NCBI GenBank assembly: GCA_001515955.1
Contig: LOES01000203.1
Span: 1 to 40,325, forward strand
Length of the DNA: 40,325 bases
Source of the DNA: Clostridia bacterium BRH_c25
Lineage (GTDB): Bacteria; Bacillota_A; Clostridia; Lutisporales; Lutisporaceae
Direction of reading: 5' to 3'
Shown here: piece after piece, positions 16,505-25,842 of the stretch
How positions within the stretch are numbered: position 1 is the stretch's first letter
Layout of the letters: each line of letters starts with the position of its first letter
Notes under the pieces: model-generated
The model's database searches: none
The model's input: only the letters and a program-made list of their open reading frames with translations
What the model was told of the DNA's origin: nothing
Translations under genes and position numbers: made by a program

Positions 16505-16714
16505 ATGGCTTTAATTGATTTTAAATGCGATAAATGTGGAGAAAAATTTGAAGAGATTGTTAAACTGTCAAACAGAGAAAGTATAAAATGCCCCAAGTGT
16601 GGAAGTAAGGAAGTAAGACAGGTTTTTGAGGGAAGGTGCAATGCAGGAGGCTCAGCAAAGGGTGGCGGAGGCTGTAGCAGCGGCAGCTGTGGAGGCTGCA
16701 GCGGTTGTCATTAG
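16505..16714 (+). CDS. FmdB-type zinc ribbon protein
   Basis: This is a 69-residue protein. It has the FmdB/CxxC pattern: IDFKCDKCGEKFEEIVKLS (Cys8, Cys11) then IKCPKCGS (Cys29, Cys32), a zinc ribbon. A glycine/serine/cysteine-rich tail follows, ending CSGCH. The family is described as a putative regulatory protein but its role is not established. I started at the ATG at 16505 because AAAGGAGG lies seven bases upstream. A longer reading frame from 16346 runs through the short repeat and is unlikely to be coding. Confidence 0.88.
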   Translation: MALIDFKCDKCGEKFEEIVKLSNRESIKCPKCGSKEVRQVFEGRCNAGGSAKGGGGCSSGSCGGCSGCH

Positions 16715-16826
16715 GAAAACAAGTAATCTCAGAATATTCCAATGAAGTTTACATAAATATGTAGTATAATATATCTATATGTCTCGCGGGATTTCCAAGG
16801 GTTCCTGCTAGAAAGGAATTAGATAT

Positions 16827-17660
16827 ATGAAAAAAAGAATAATCAGGCTTGCAATAGTACTAACATTAGTTTCAGTACTATTTTTTTTCACAAATGACAA
16901 AGGCTTTACAATGGCAAAAATGCAGGGATACAAGGCTCTAAAGGTATTTGCCCATGTAAAAAGCAGGGAACTGACACCGGAGTTCAATATATATGAAACA
17001 GAGAATTTTACAATCAAGTATACTGACAAGGATGAAGATGTAGTAAGAGACATCGGAAGAATATTCGAAAAGAGCTACAAGGTGGAAGGCTTGCATTATG
17101 GTTATTATCCAAAGGACAAAACCATAGTGTTCATATACAGCGACCAGGAAGTTATGTGGAATTATCAGCAGACTGTCAAGGGACAAGCAGTCATGGGTAT
17201 TTATAATATGGGTATCATACATGTATTGTCACCGAAGGCTTATCTGAACCAAATGCAAATAGATGCAAAGAATTTTGAAGAAAACGGACCGATACTTCAC
17301 GAGTATGTGCACAAGGTGGTTGATGACAGAAGCGGGGGAAATGTCGAATTATGGCTCACAGAAGGAATAGCTCTATTTGAGGAGTATGCCGTGGATGGGG
17401 TAGAGTGGGCTAAGGGCTTCAGTTATGAAAGATATTTTACAGGAGATGAGCTTAGGAACAGCTTCGCAGAACTGGAAGAAACACAGTCCTACAGGCAATC
17501 CTATGATATCGTTAAAGGACTTATTGAGCAACATGGAAGAGAAAGTATAATTGGCTTGCTTGACGAGCTTAAAAATGGAAGCATTTTAGATGAGGCTTTC
17601 CTTGAGATCTACGGTCAAGAATTGAATGAGTATATCGATTCTTATGCTTGGAAAGGATAA
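16827..17660 (+). CDS. Secreted or anchored zinc metallopeptidase (MA clan, HExxH)
   Basis: The protein has 277 residues with a hydrophobic N-terminal segment (about 5-22) that is a signal anchor or signal peptide. The zinc motif HEYVH lies at 158-162 and the third ligand is probably Glu179 in WLTEGIALFEEY, the gluzincin arrangement of the Peptidase_MA_2 group. The start has AGAAAGGAATTAG upstream. A TATAAT box at 16765-16770 may be part of its promoter. The gene precedes the wal cluster on the same strand but is separated from it by a 350-bp leader, so it is probably a separate unit. The substrate is unknown. Confidence 0.8.
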   Translation: MKKRIIRLAIVLTLVSVLFFFTNDKGFTMAKMQGYKALKVFAHVKSRELTPEFNIYETENFTIKYTDKDEDVVRDIGRIFEKSYKVEGLHYGYYPKDKTIVFIYSDQEVMWNYQQTVKGQAVMGIYNMGIIHVLSPKAYLNQMQIDAKNFEENGPILHEYVHKVVDDRSGGNVELWLTEGIALFEEYAVDGVEWAKGFSYERYFTGDELRNSFAELEETQSYRQSYDIVKGLIEQHGRESIIGLLDELKNGSILDEAFLEIYGQELNEYIDSYAWKG

Positions 17661-18009
17661 AAAGGACGAAAAAATAGAAAACAAATATATTCATTTGTTT
17701 TCTTATATCCGGGGGGATATAAAACTATTTTGTTGAGATACATTTATTTTATACTATTTTGGCGAAATATAGTATAAGAAGCAGGCCTTATATTAGTAGG
17801 ACCAAAGTCCTTATTTAATATCAGCATCTATAGGTCTCAGGCAGGGAGCCTCCGGTCATTTCTGCCGACACAGCCTAATTTGTTGCGTAACGACGGCATA
17901 AGTAGTAAAATATGTATATGGTGTATGAATTCAAATGGAATTTGAATTGGAAAGTGAAGTCTTGGAAATATGATGAATATATATTATTAATTATGGGGTG
18001 GTGTATTTA
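17661..18009 (+). promoter_or_regulatory. Structured leader and promoter region of the wal operon
   Basis: The region holds several inverted repeats and no ORF. TTATACTAT (17749-17757) pairs with ATAGTATAA (17769-17777). A composite stem of ATATTA, AGGAC-CAAA-GTCCT and TAATAT lies near 17788-17820. GGCAG pairs with CTGCC around 17838-17870, followed by GCC and GGC arms near 17870-17900. A possible promoter is TTGGAA (17947-17952) with TATGAT (17969-17974), 16 bp apart. The structure-rich part lies upstream of that promoter, so it would be in the transcript only if another promoter near 17700 is used. It does not match a riboswitch class I know. Confidence 0.45.
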
Positions 18010-18708
18010 ATGGATAACAGAAGAATTCTTGTGGTGGATGATGAAAGACCCATAGCAGATATCATAAAGTTCAACCTGGAAAAGGAAGGTTACAAAGTTT
18101 TTGTTGCTGAGGATGGACAGCAGGCTGTGAATATGACCTATGAGCATAAGCCTGATCTGATAGTCCTTGATATCATGCTTCCGATAATGGATGGCTTTAC
18201 CGTATGCAAAAAACTCAGAGAAAATGTAAGCACTCCGATAATAATGCTAACGGCCAAGGAAGAAGAAGTGGATAAGGTACTTGGTCTGGAGCTGGGGGCA
18301 GATGACTATATGACAAAGCCCTTCAGTGTCAGGGAGCTTATGGCCAGGGTAAAGGCAAATATAAGAAGAGCCAACTTCCTGAATTCCGGTATGGAAGGCA
18401 GCGGTCAGGTTATAAGATCGGGGAATCTGATAATTGATCTTAACAGATATGAGGTTCGCAAGGAGAATGCTGTAATAGAGCTTACCCTAAGGGAGTTTGA
18501 GCTTCTAAGATATCTGGCACTTCATGCTGAACAGGTTTTTTCAAGAGAAACACTGCTGGAAGAGGTTTGGGGCTATGAATACTACGGAGATGTCAGAACA
18601 GTTGATGTAACTGTAAGAAGACTAAGGGAGAAGGTAGAGGATGACCCCAGCAGTGCGAAGTATGTGCAGACAAAAAGAGGCGTAGGCTATTACTTCAGGA
18701 GGATTTAA
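18010..18708 (+). CDS. walR: Response regulator WalR (YycF), OmpR family
   Basis: The protein has 232 residues. The receiver domain has the acidic pair Asp10/Asp11, phosphoacceptor Asp54 in VLDIMLPIMDG, and the switch lysine in MTKPFS. The C-terminal winged helix has LTLREFELLRYLALH, TVDVTVRRLREKVEDDPS and TKRGVGYYFRRI. In Firmicutes WalR controls wall hydrolases and is usually essential. The name rests on synteny, because walK, walH, walI, walJ, htrA and rlmH follow in the classical order. I chose ATG at 18010, with GGGGTGGTG six bases upstream, over the GTG at 17998. The next gene starts 5 bp downstream. Confidence 0.93.
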   Translation: MDNRRILVVDDERPIADIIKFNLEKEGYKVFVAEDGQQAVNMTYEHKPDLIVLDIMLPIMDGFTVCKKLRENVSTPIIMLTAKEEEVDKVLGLELGADDYMTKPFSVRELMARVKANIRRANFLNSGMEGSGQVIRSGNLIIDLNRYEVRKENAVIELTLREFELLRYLALHAEQVFSRETLLEEVWGYEYYGDVRTVDVTVRRLREKVEDDPSSAKYVQTKRGVGYYFRRI

Positions 18709-18712
18709 TTAA

Positions 18713-20476
18713 ATGTTTAGAAGCATCCAATGGAAGCTCGTAATAATATCCTTCCTGTTGGTATGGCTTGCAATGTCTATAGTAGGCGTGTATATAACCG
18801 AGGCTATAAACAAAGAGCAGATCAGCAGCATGACAGAGACTATAATAGCGAGAGGTTATTATCTGGCTGACAATCTAAAGGACAAGACGGTAGGGGCACC
18901 TAATATTCAAGACATTGTATCCAATTGGTTTGTAGGGCAGGGAAGGCAGGTAAAAGCGGTATATGTATATGAAAACGGAGATTTCATAGCCAGTCAGAAG
19001 AATTATGAAGGAACTATCGATGACTATGATCTTCTGGGTCTTTGGATTGTTGAAGAAGCAATAAAACAAACCAAGGAAATTGAATATCCCGATGAAAATA
19101 ATGAATATTTTAAGAGTATTGCTGTGCCTATAATTACCTCGGATAATAATGTAATAGGTGCAATATATATAAGTGCAGACTTGTCCAGTGTTGAAGATAA
19201 TATAAAGAGTATAAGGAGCATACTTACAAATGCTACTATTTGGGCGCTGTGTATAACTGCACTTTTGGGCAACCTGCTTTCAAAAACCTTCACAGGACCT
19301 ATAAAGGAAGTAACTTCCAAAGCTGAGAGACTGGCAAAAGGAGACTTTGGGCAGATAATCGCCGTAAAGTCCAGGGATGAAGTGGGACAGTTGACGGAGA
19401 TGTTCAATTACCTTACTGTGAGACTAAAAAGCTCACTGGATGAAATGTACAGAGAGAAGAACAAGGTAGAAACGATCCTGACCAATATGACCGATGGTAT
19501 TATAGCTGTAAATTCGGAGGGAATAGTTATACATGCAAATCCGGCGGCTTATAGTATTTTTAATATCAGGGAGGAAGAACTGTACAACAGGAATTTCGAT
19601 GATGCCGCACAGAAGCTGGAGCTGGGAATAACCTTCAATGATATACTTAATGACAGCGAGAAGAATTTCAACATTTTAAGTATAAATAACCTGATAATAA
19701 AAATCAGTGTGGTGCAAATAAAAAATGAGCACAACGAAACCGAAGGTGCTATGCTGGTGCTCCAGGATGTAACAGAGCAGGAAAAGCTGGATAAGATGCG
19801 TAAGGAATTTGTAGCCAATGTATCTCATGAACTGCGAACACCGCTTACCACAATCAAGAGCTATACCGAAACCCTTCTTGACGGGGCGATGGAAAGCAAG
19901 GAGTATACTACTAATTTTCTACAGGTCATAAACAGTGAGTCAGAGAGAATGACAAGACTGGTAAAAGACCTGCTGCAGCTTTCCAAGCTGGATTATGATA
20001 AGATGGAATGGAACATGAAAAGACTGAATATACTGAATATAACAAGAGACTGTGCAGCAAAAATGGAAATGGCAGCCAAGCAGAAAAATCAGTCTTTATC
20101 CTTTGAAGCTCTTGGAGAGCTGTGCGATATAAATGGAGATAAGGATAGGATTGAGCAAGTAATAATTAATATAATCAGCAATGCAATTAAATATACTCCG
20201 GAAAACGGAAGTATAAAGATGACTGCAGATAGGTCGCAAGACTATGTAGAGATTAGAATAACTGATACCGGCATGGGTATTCCAAAGGAAGATTTGCCAA
20301 GACTTTTTGAAAGGTTCTACAGGGTTGATAAAGCCCGTTCAAGGGCAATGGGAGGCACAGGCTTAGGTCTTTCCATAGCCAAGAACATAGTAGAAGCACA
20401 TAAGGGCTCAATCAGAATAGAGAGTGAATATGGGAAAGGCACTGAAGTAATAATAAAATTCCCTTGTGAATTATAG
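18713..20476 (+). CDS. walK: Sensor histidine kinase WalK (YycG)
   Basis: The protein has 587 residues with the complete WalK architecture. TM1 lies at 10-29 and an extracellular sensor domain at about 30-165. TM2 is at about 168-190, HAMP at 191-243 and PAS at about 250-355. The dimerisation/phosphotransfer domain has His372 in FVANVSHELRTPL, and an HATPase domain follows with IINIISNAIKYTPENG, DTGMGIP and GTGLGLSIAK. Family knowledge places it at the division septum, where it senses wall state. AGGAGGATTTAATTAA precedes the ATG. The walH and walI products encoded downstream are expected to modulate it. Confidence 0.93.
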   Translation: MFRSIQWKLVIISFLLVWLAMSIVGVYITEAINKEQISSMTETIIARGYYLADNLKDKTVGAPNIQDIVSNWFVGQGRQVKAVYVYENGDFIASQKNYEGTIDDYDLLGLWIVEEAIKQTKEIEYPDENNEYFKSIAVPIITSDNNVIGAIYISADLSSVEDNIKSIRSILTNATIWALCITALLGNLLSKTFTGPIKEVTSKAERLAKGDFGQIIAVKSRDEVGQLTEMFNYLTVRLKSSLDEMYREKNKVETILTNMTDGIIAVNSEGIVIHANPAAYSIFNIREEELYNRNFDDAAQKLELGITFNDILNDSEKNFNILSINNLIIKISVVQIKNEHNETEGAMLVLQDVTEQEKLDKMRKEFVANVSHELRTPLTTIKSYTETLLDGAMESKEYTTNFLQVINSESERMTRLVKDLLQLSKLDYDKMEWNMKRLNILNITRDCAAKMEMAAKQKNQSLSFEALGELCDINGDKDRIEQVIINIISNAIKYTPENGSIKMTADRSQDYVEIRITDTGMGIPKEDLPRLFERFYRVDKARSRAMGGTGLGLSIAKNIVEAHKGSIRIESEYGKGTEVIIKFPCEL

Positions 20477-20637
20477 AGAATATTAAGGTGTAACAGCTTG
20501 AATTGTTAAATATATTATCTAATGTAAAATAAGCTTAATTAGCCTGTAATAATGCTGTAATATATATTTTGTATAATAATACTAAGGATTTGTATGGATA
20601 ATAGGTTAATTAATTCAAAGCCACAGGGGGAATTCTC

Positions 20638-21177
20638 ATGTTCAAGAAGGTGCTTATAACAGCAGCCATTGCTACAGCAGTATTTGCGACAGGCTCAGTA
20701 GTATACGCACAATCAGATGCAGGTTACAAGGGGTACGGAAGGGATAATGTTCCGGTATTTGAATTGCAGTCCGATAAGGATGGATCAAAAACCTTTGAAA
20801 AGGAATATATTATTTCCGGTAATGCAAATGAAGGTACGGAAGTAACTATTGACTTATATTGGTTCAGCACAGAAGCTGAAAAGAGTATTATATCCAAGAA
20901 AAAGTCATCGAAGAACTCCGACTCGGAAGGAAACTGGATTTTGCAGCAGACCGAAGAATTTGAAGTGGGAGCCTCTGGCATTTTTGTAGAACCTGTAGCT
21001 TTGAACTTGGGGAAAAACAGAATAGTGCTTTTTATAAAAGATAAAAATGGAAACACAGATGAAAGAACCTTGGAAGTGGAGTTGTTTTTGGAAGAAGATG
21101 CAAATAAGGAAGTAAACGGAAATACCTTTAACAAATTCAAAGAGAATATATCAAACGATGTAAACACGAATGAATAG
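20638..21177 (+). CDS. Secreted protein of unknown function within the wal cluster
   Basis: The protein has 179 residues with a clear signal peptide (MFKKVLITAAIATAVFATGS, cleavage likely after VVYA). The mature part is rich in Lys, Glu and Asn with beta-type segments (FEKEYIISGNANEGTEVTID, LNLGKNRIVLFIKDKNGN). This resembles a single bacterial Ig-like or carbohydrate-binding sandwich, but no family is certain. CAGGGGGAA precedes the ATG. It lies between walK and walH, where the classical locus has nothing, so it may be an extra extracellular partner of the WalK sensor domain. That link rests on position alone. A TATAAT box at about 20573 may give it its own promoter. Confidence 0.75.
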   Translation: MFKKVLITAAIATAVFATGSVVYAQSDAGYKGYGRDNVPVFELQSDKDGSKTFEKEYIISGNANEGTEVTIDLYWFSTEAEKSIISKKKSSKNSDSEGNWILQQTEEFEVGASGIFVEPVALNLGKNRIVLFIKDKNGNTDERTLEVELFLEEDANKEVNGNTFNKFKENISNDVNTNE

Positions 21178-21209
21178 AATAATATAAATGTATCATACAG
21201 GTGATTATA

Positions 21210-22619
21210 TTGAACCGTGAAAGATTAAAATCAATATCCTTATTATTTCTAGTTATATTGAGTTTTATATTGACTACCCGAATATGGTTTTACACTTCCA
21301 TTGAGGGTATTTTTATTGTGTATGAAAATAAATCAATAAAACCTGACTTTAATGCAGAGTATGATAAATCGGATCTCTTGAAGCCCCATAAGCTGATAAT
21401 AAGCTTTGGTGAAAGAAGCACTATTCAATATGATAATGTGGAAAACAATGAAACATACAACAGGGTATTCAAGGAAGCCAAGAGACTGATACGTACAGCT
21501 ATACTTGTAAACACCAAGGAGGTTGTACAGAAGGTCCCTCAGGAAGAGTTGAACAGAATAAGGAATGCAAGGGGAGTAAGCTTTATTTTTAACATGCCTT
21601 TGGAAATCGATGCGGTTTATAAGCTTATGAATATTAGCAGCGGTGCCGAAATGGGTATCAAGAGCATTGATGAGATAATTGTCGCTCAAAGCATGAATAG
21701 GGTGTATATACATGATGCGGTGCAGGAAATCCTTTATGAGTTTAGAACAGAGGGAATACAGAACAATATGGATTTCATTATCTCTAATCTTGAGAAGCAG
21801 TCTACGGTGTCATGCCTGTATCTTGACAGATTCCAACCTGAGTTGTACAGCAAGAATGTAATAGTGCCTACAAAGATTGGAACTAAAGGATTGCCTGTAT
21901 TATCAGGGGAAAAGGAACTGACAGTAAGGGAAGAAATACCTGAAAGCATAGCAGGCTTATTCAACGAGGAAATATCTTCTCTCAGCATTATAAAAAATAT
22001 GGACGGCACACTGGTTTATACCGACAGGGAGAACCAGGTGGTGAAGCTGTATACCAATGGTATGCTTGAATATGTAAACTATGATCTGCAGTCAGCTGAC
22101 AGCAGTAAGATCAATGTCAGAAATGCAATAGACATAAGTACTGAATTTGTAAGCGGACATTTTGGCTTTCCTGAGAATAGCTATATTTCTGATATAGTAA
22201 AAAGTATGAGAGGCGACAAGTACATAATCAGATACAAATATGCCTATGAAGGGCTGCCCATAGTATTGGCTTCAGGCTTGAGCAGCGATACTATAGAAGT
22301 GGAGATCGTGGGCAATGAAGTCAAGAGATATAAAAGGCTTATAAGGAAGCTCAATGAAGAGTTGGAATACAGACAGGTGATGGAATTTATAGATGTGCTC
22401 AATATACTATTGGATAAAAAAGTGGAAGCCCTTAGTGGTGAAAAAATCATTAAAATAAATGATATGTATCTTGCTTATTATGAAAGATATAGTCAAAACA
22501 TCATAACATATGTGCCTGTTTGGGTTGCGGATGTTACTGTTGAACGGTTTGGAAAAGGTACTGTATTGAACCAGCGGTATATAATAAATGCAGAGACAGG
22601 AATTATACTGGATAAGTAG
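21210..22619 (+). CDS. walH: WalH/YycH-type regulatory membrane protein
   Basis: The protein has 469 residues. One N-terminal helix (about 6-24) follows NRERLKSI, and the long remainder would lie outside. The start pattern and size match YycH, which in Bacillus and Staphylococcus contacts WalK in the membrane. I chose TTG at 21210: AGGTGAT lies just upstream and the resulting N-terminus is the family type. A GTG at 21201 falls inside that ribosome site. Sequence similarity within YycH is low, so the call rests on topology, length and its place between walK and walI. Confidence 0.82.
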   Translation: MNRERLKSISLLFLVILSFILTTRIWFYTSIEGIFIVYENKSIKPDFNAEYDKSDLLKPHKLIISFGERSTIQYDNVENNETYNRVFKEAKRLIRTAILVNTKEVVQKVPQEELNRIRNARGVSFIFNMPLEIDAVYKLMNISSGAEMGIKSIDEIIVAQSMNRVYIHDAVQEILYEFRTEGIQNNMDFIISNLEKQSTVSCLYLDRFQPELYSKNVIVPTKIGTKGLPVLSGEKELTVREEIPESIAGLFNEEISSLSIIKNMDGTLVYTDRENQVVKLYTNGMLEYVNYDLQSADSSKINVRNAIDISTEFVSGHFGFPENSYISDIVKSMRGDKYIIRYKYAYEGLPIVLASGLSSDTIEVEIVGNEVKRYKRLIRKLNEELEYRQVMEFIDVLNILLDKKVEALSGEKIIKINDMYLAYYERYSQNIITYVPVWVADVTVERFGKGTVLNQRYIINAETGIILDK

Positions 22620-22651
22620 AATCCAACAATACCCGAAAGAGGGGTCTTAAA

Positions 22652-23533
22652 ATGGATTGGTCAAAAGCAAAGACAATACTTATAGCTGTTTTTCTGGCAA
22701 TCAACATCTTCCTTGCATATATGATTATCGGAGCCAACACTGGCAGCGTCAGATATGTAGACAGTGAGAGAATAAAGCTTGTAACCGATTATCTTGCTGA
22801 GAAACATATAGCTGTAAAAGGTGAGGTTCCTGAGAGAAAGACTGATATGCCTCCAATAACTGTCAAGCATAAGCTTTTCGCAGAAGATGCTATTGCCGGG
22901 AGTTTGTTTTCGCCTGAGGAAGAGGCAGTAGAGTCAACTGAAGGCAACACAGTGAAGCTAACGGGGAAAAATATAGAGATCAGCATCAAGGACAGAAGAG
23001 AGCTTTACTATACAGACAGCAGCATCAAGCCGGCGGCAGCTATCGACGAAAAGGTCTGCAGGAAAAACATAGAAGAATTCCTGGGCAGGCTTGGTATGAA
23101 GGATGATGCCAACATCAGGAAAGTAGAGGACCTTGAAGGCTATAAGAGATTCATTTATGTACAATCTTTTAAGGGAGCAGCCATATTTAATAGCACAATG
23201 GAGTTTTATGTGAACAATGATGGAATGCACAGAGCAAGGATAGTATGGTTTGACATGGTAAAACAGGCGGGGAAGAAAACAGAAGTGATTTCACCCGTGA
23301 TAGCTCTGCTGTACTTGCCGGAATATAATAAGAAAAGCATTGTACCAAGCAAGGAAGTACTGGAGATTCAGCAGGGATACTACTTCGGCACCGGTGCAAG
23401 CGATCAGGTGGATGTTTCTGTGGTTGAGGAAGGGACTGCCTTCCCGGTATGGAAGATAACGACGGACAGGGATATAATCTACATAAATGCATATAATGAA
23501 AAAGTGGAAGGTATAGAAAAGGCTAAGAAATAG
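22652..23533 (+). CDS. walI: WalI/YycI-type regulatory membrane protein
   Basis: The protein has 293 residues and begins MDWSKAKTILIAVFLAINIF, the typical YycI opening, with one helix (about 7-27). The extracellular part holds a YycH-like fold region with FKGAAIFNSTMEFYVNNDGM and later PAW-like FPVWKITTDRDIIYINAYN. WalI works with WalH on the WalK sensor. The ATG has GAAAGAGGGG upstream and lies 32 bp after walH, so the two are probably co-transcribed. Confidence 0.88.
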   Translation: MDWSKAKTILIAVFLAINIFLAYMIIGANTGSVRYVDSERIKLVTDYLAEKHIAVKGEVPERKTDMPPITVKHKLFAEDAIAGSLFSPEEEAVESTEGNTVKLTGKNIEISIKDRRELYYTDSSIKPAAAIDEKVCRKNIEEFLGRLGMKDDANIRKVEDLEGYKRFIYVQSFKGAAIFNSTMEFYVNNDGMHRARIVWFDMVKQAGKKTEVISPVIALLYLPEYNKKSIVPSKEVLEIQQGYYFGTGASDQVDVSVVEEGTAFPVWKITTDRDIIYINAYNEKVEGIEKAKK

Positions 23534-23627
23534 CCTTTTTTTGCTATATTATCAAATTTGTAAAACAATGATATAATTAGAATGTTATAGTTATATGTTC
23601 TATATTACATAAAAAGGGGTTTATACT

Positions 23628-24887
23628 TTGGAAGAAAAACTGATTATCAAAGGAAACAACAGGCTACAGGGAGAGTTGTGCATAAGCGGAGCAAAAAATT
23701 CTGCAGTGGGAATCATTCCAGCAGCAATACTTTCGGATTCCAAATGTGTTATTAGGAATCTGCCAGACATAGATGACGTGAAATATCTCAAGGAGCTTTT
23801 GCATCAGGTGGGTGCAAAGGTGAATTTGGGCAATGCCGGAGAGCTGGAAATTGACAGCAAAAATATGAAGAGCTTCAAAGTGGATTTTGAAATAGCTAAG
23901 AAGATGAGGGCATCCTACTACTTTTTAGGAGCATTTCTGGGCAAATTCAAAAAAGCCGAGGTGCCTTTCCCCGGAGGCTGCGATATAGGAATAAGGCCTA
24001 TTGATCAGCATATAAAGGGTTTTGAGGCTTTGGGAGCAAAGATAAAGGTCGAGCACGGGGTAATAAAGGCCAAAGCAGCAGAGCTTATAGGCGCACCGAT
24101 ATATTTGGATGTAGTGAGCGTTGGGGCTACTATAAACATAATGCTGGCGGCATGCAAGGCAAAAGGGATTACTACAATAGAGAATGCGGCCAAGGAACCG
24201 TACATAGTTGACATTGCCAACCTATTGAATGCAATGGGTGCAAATATAAAGGGAGCCGGCACCGATGTTATCAAGATAAAGGGGGTTGAACATCTGGGAG
24301 GCTGTGAGCATGCAATAATACCCGACATGATGGAAGCAGGGACATACATGATTGCAGCGGCAGCTACCCAAGGAGATCTGCTTATAAAGAACGTTATACC
24401 GACACATCTTGAATCGATATCTGCAAAGCTTAGAGAAATGGGTATCGAAATAGATGAGAAGGAAGACTCCATAAGAGTGAGAACTATAGCGAGGCCAAAA
24501 GCCGTCAACATAAAGACCATACCATATCCCGGTTTTCCCACCGACCTTCAGCAGCCGATGAGCGTACTGCTTTCCATTGCGGAGGGTACGGGAATCATTA
24601 CCGAAAGTATATGGGAGGGTAGATTCAAACATGTGGATGAGCTTAAGAGGATGGGCGCCAATATCAAGGTGGAGGGCCGTGTTGCTATAGTCGAAGGGAT
24701 ACATAAACTTTCCGGATCTCCAGTTTGTGCTACCGATCTGAGAGCGGGAGCGGCTATGGTAGTGGCAGGCCTGGTTGCTGAAGGAGAGACTGAGATAAGC
24801 AATTTGAGGCATATAGACAGAGGCTATGAAAACCTCGTAGACAAACTGAAAAGTGTAGGTGCAGATATTACAAGAGCGGAACGCTAG
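23628..24887 (+). CDS. murA: UDP-N-acetylglucosamine 1-carboxyvinyltransferase
   Basis: The protein has 419 residues, the normal MurA length. It has GAKNSAV with Lys23 and Asn24, the catalytic cysteine Cys118 in [25 protein letters not shown] and the late [16 protein letters not shown]. This is the first committed step of peptidoglycan synthesis, adding enolpyruvate to UDP-GlcNAc in the cytoplasm. The active-site cysteine implies fosfomycin sensitivity by the usual mechanism. The TTG start is supported by AAAAGGGG eight bases upstream. Its place inside the wal cluster links wall precursor supply with the WalRK system. Firmicutes often have two MurA paralogues, so this may be the second. Confidence 0.93.
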   Translation: MEEKLIIKGNNRLQGELCISGAKNSAVGIIPAAILSDSKCVIRNLPDIDDVKYLKELLHQVGAKVNLGNAGELEIDSKNMKSFKVDFEIAKKMRASYYFLGAFLGKFKKAEVPFPGGCDIGIRPIDQHIKGFEALGAKIKVEHGVIKAKAAELIGAPIYLDVVSVGATINIMLAACKAKGITTIENAAKEPYIVDIANLLNAMGANIKGAGTDVIKIKGVEHLGGCEHAIIPDMMEAGTYMIAAAATQGDLLIKNVIPTHLESISAKLREMGIEIDEKEDSIRVRTIARPKAVNIKTIPYPGFPTDLQQPMSVLLSIAEGTGIITESIWEGRFKHVDELKRMGANIKVEGRVAIVEGIHKLSGSPVCATDLRAGAAMVVAGLVAEGETEISNLRHIDRGYENLVDKLKSVGADITRAER

Positions 24888-24956
24888 AGCTAATAAAAAG
24901 ACATTTCGTAAAACGAATTGATTATAAGACCGAAGTAATCAGTGCTGGAGGGAAAA

Positions 24957-25754
24957 ATGGGGATAAGACTTTGCTCACTTTCAAGTGGAAGCAGCGGAAA
25001 TTGTGTTTTTGTGGGGAATGATAACAGTGGATTGCTTGTAGACTGCGGCATAAGCGGCAAGGAGATACTGGGGAATCTGAACAACATAGGGATATGCTCA
25101 AGTACAATAAAAGCTGTTGTAGTCACTCATGAGCATTCGGACCATATACGGAGCGTGGGTATCATATCAAGGAAGCTTGGAATACCGATATATGCCAATA
25201 TAAATACATGGAACAACATGGCAGATTTAATTGGAAAAGTGAAGCCGGAAAATATCAGATATTTTTCTGTAGGAGAAGAGCTGGAAATTGGGGGGATAGG
25301 CATTAAGTCTTACAGTATTCCCCATGATGCGGCAGATCCTGTAGGCTTTTGTTTTTATGAGGGCAGCAAAAAAGTCAGCATAGCCACTGACCTGGGATAT
25401 TTCAGCGATATGGTGAAAGAGAACCTCAGCGGCTCTGATATGATTATGCTGGAATCCAACCATGATATAGAGATGCTCAGGGTGGGAAGATATCCGTATT
25501 TTTTAAAAAGAAGAATTTTGGGTGAACAAGGCCATCTTTCAAACGAAGCGGCGGGAAATGCCATATATGAGCTGCTGCAGACAGGAGTGCGTGAAGTGCT
25601 GCTTGGACACCTGAGCAAGGAAAACAACTTTCCCGAGCTTGCCTATGAGACAGTAAAGGGAATACTGGAACAAAACAAAGTAAAGATAAATGAGGATATT
25701 AAACTGGAGCTTGCACCAAGGAGTGGAGTCAGCCGGTGTTATTATATAAAATAG
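24957..25754 (+). CDS. walJ: WalJ/YycJ metallo-beta-lactamase-fold hydrolase
   Basis: The protein has 265 residues. The N-terminus IRLCSLSSGSSGNCVFVG is the YycJ hallmark. Metal ligands appear in VVTHEHSDHIRSVG, in IPHDAADP and in IATDLGY. LESNHD and LGHLSKENN close the fold. YycJ proteins are putative nucleases of the beta-CASP-like group. Reports link them to coordination of DNA replication with wall growth. The ATG at 24957 is chosen for GGAGGG just upstream rather than the GTG at 24942. The gene lies between murA and htrA in the classical order. Confidence 0.92.
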   Translation: MGIRLCSLSSGSSGNCVFVGNDNSGLLVDCGISGKEILGNLNNIGICSSTIKAVVVTHEHSDHIRSVGIISRKLGIPIYANINTWNNMADLIGKVKPENIRYFSVGEELEIGGIGIKSYSIPHDAADPVGFCFYEGSKKVSIATDLGYFSDMVKENLSGSDMIMLESNHDIEMLRVGRYPYFLKRRILGEQGHLSNEAAGNAIYELLQTGVREVLLGHLSKENNFPELAYETVKGILEQNKVKINEDIKLELAPRSGVSRCYYIK

Positions 25755-25842
25755 AGTGATGCATTTATGCTCATTAGGTGGATATATTAATGTCAGAGGG
25801 AATAATCTGTATATGGTCAATTTACCTATGGAGGATGATGAT

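Noticed and set aside
17780..17900. Cyclic-di-GMP (GEMM) riboswitch before walR
   Set aside because: A short CCTCCGG string recalls the motif, but the GGGCAAACC and GACGCAAAGCC segments that define it are not there.
24005..24541. 178-residue minus-strand reading frame
   Set aside because: It is a shadow of murA. The hydrophobic look comes from the antisense of Ala/Ile-rich codons.
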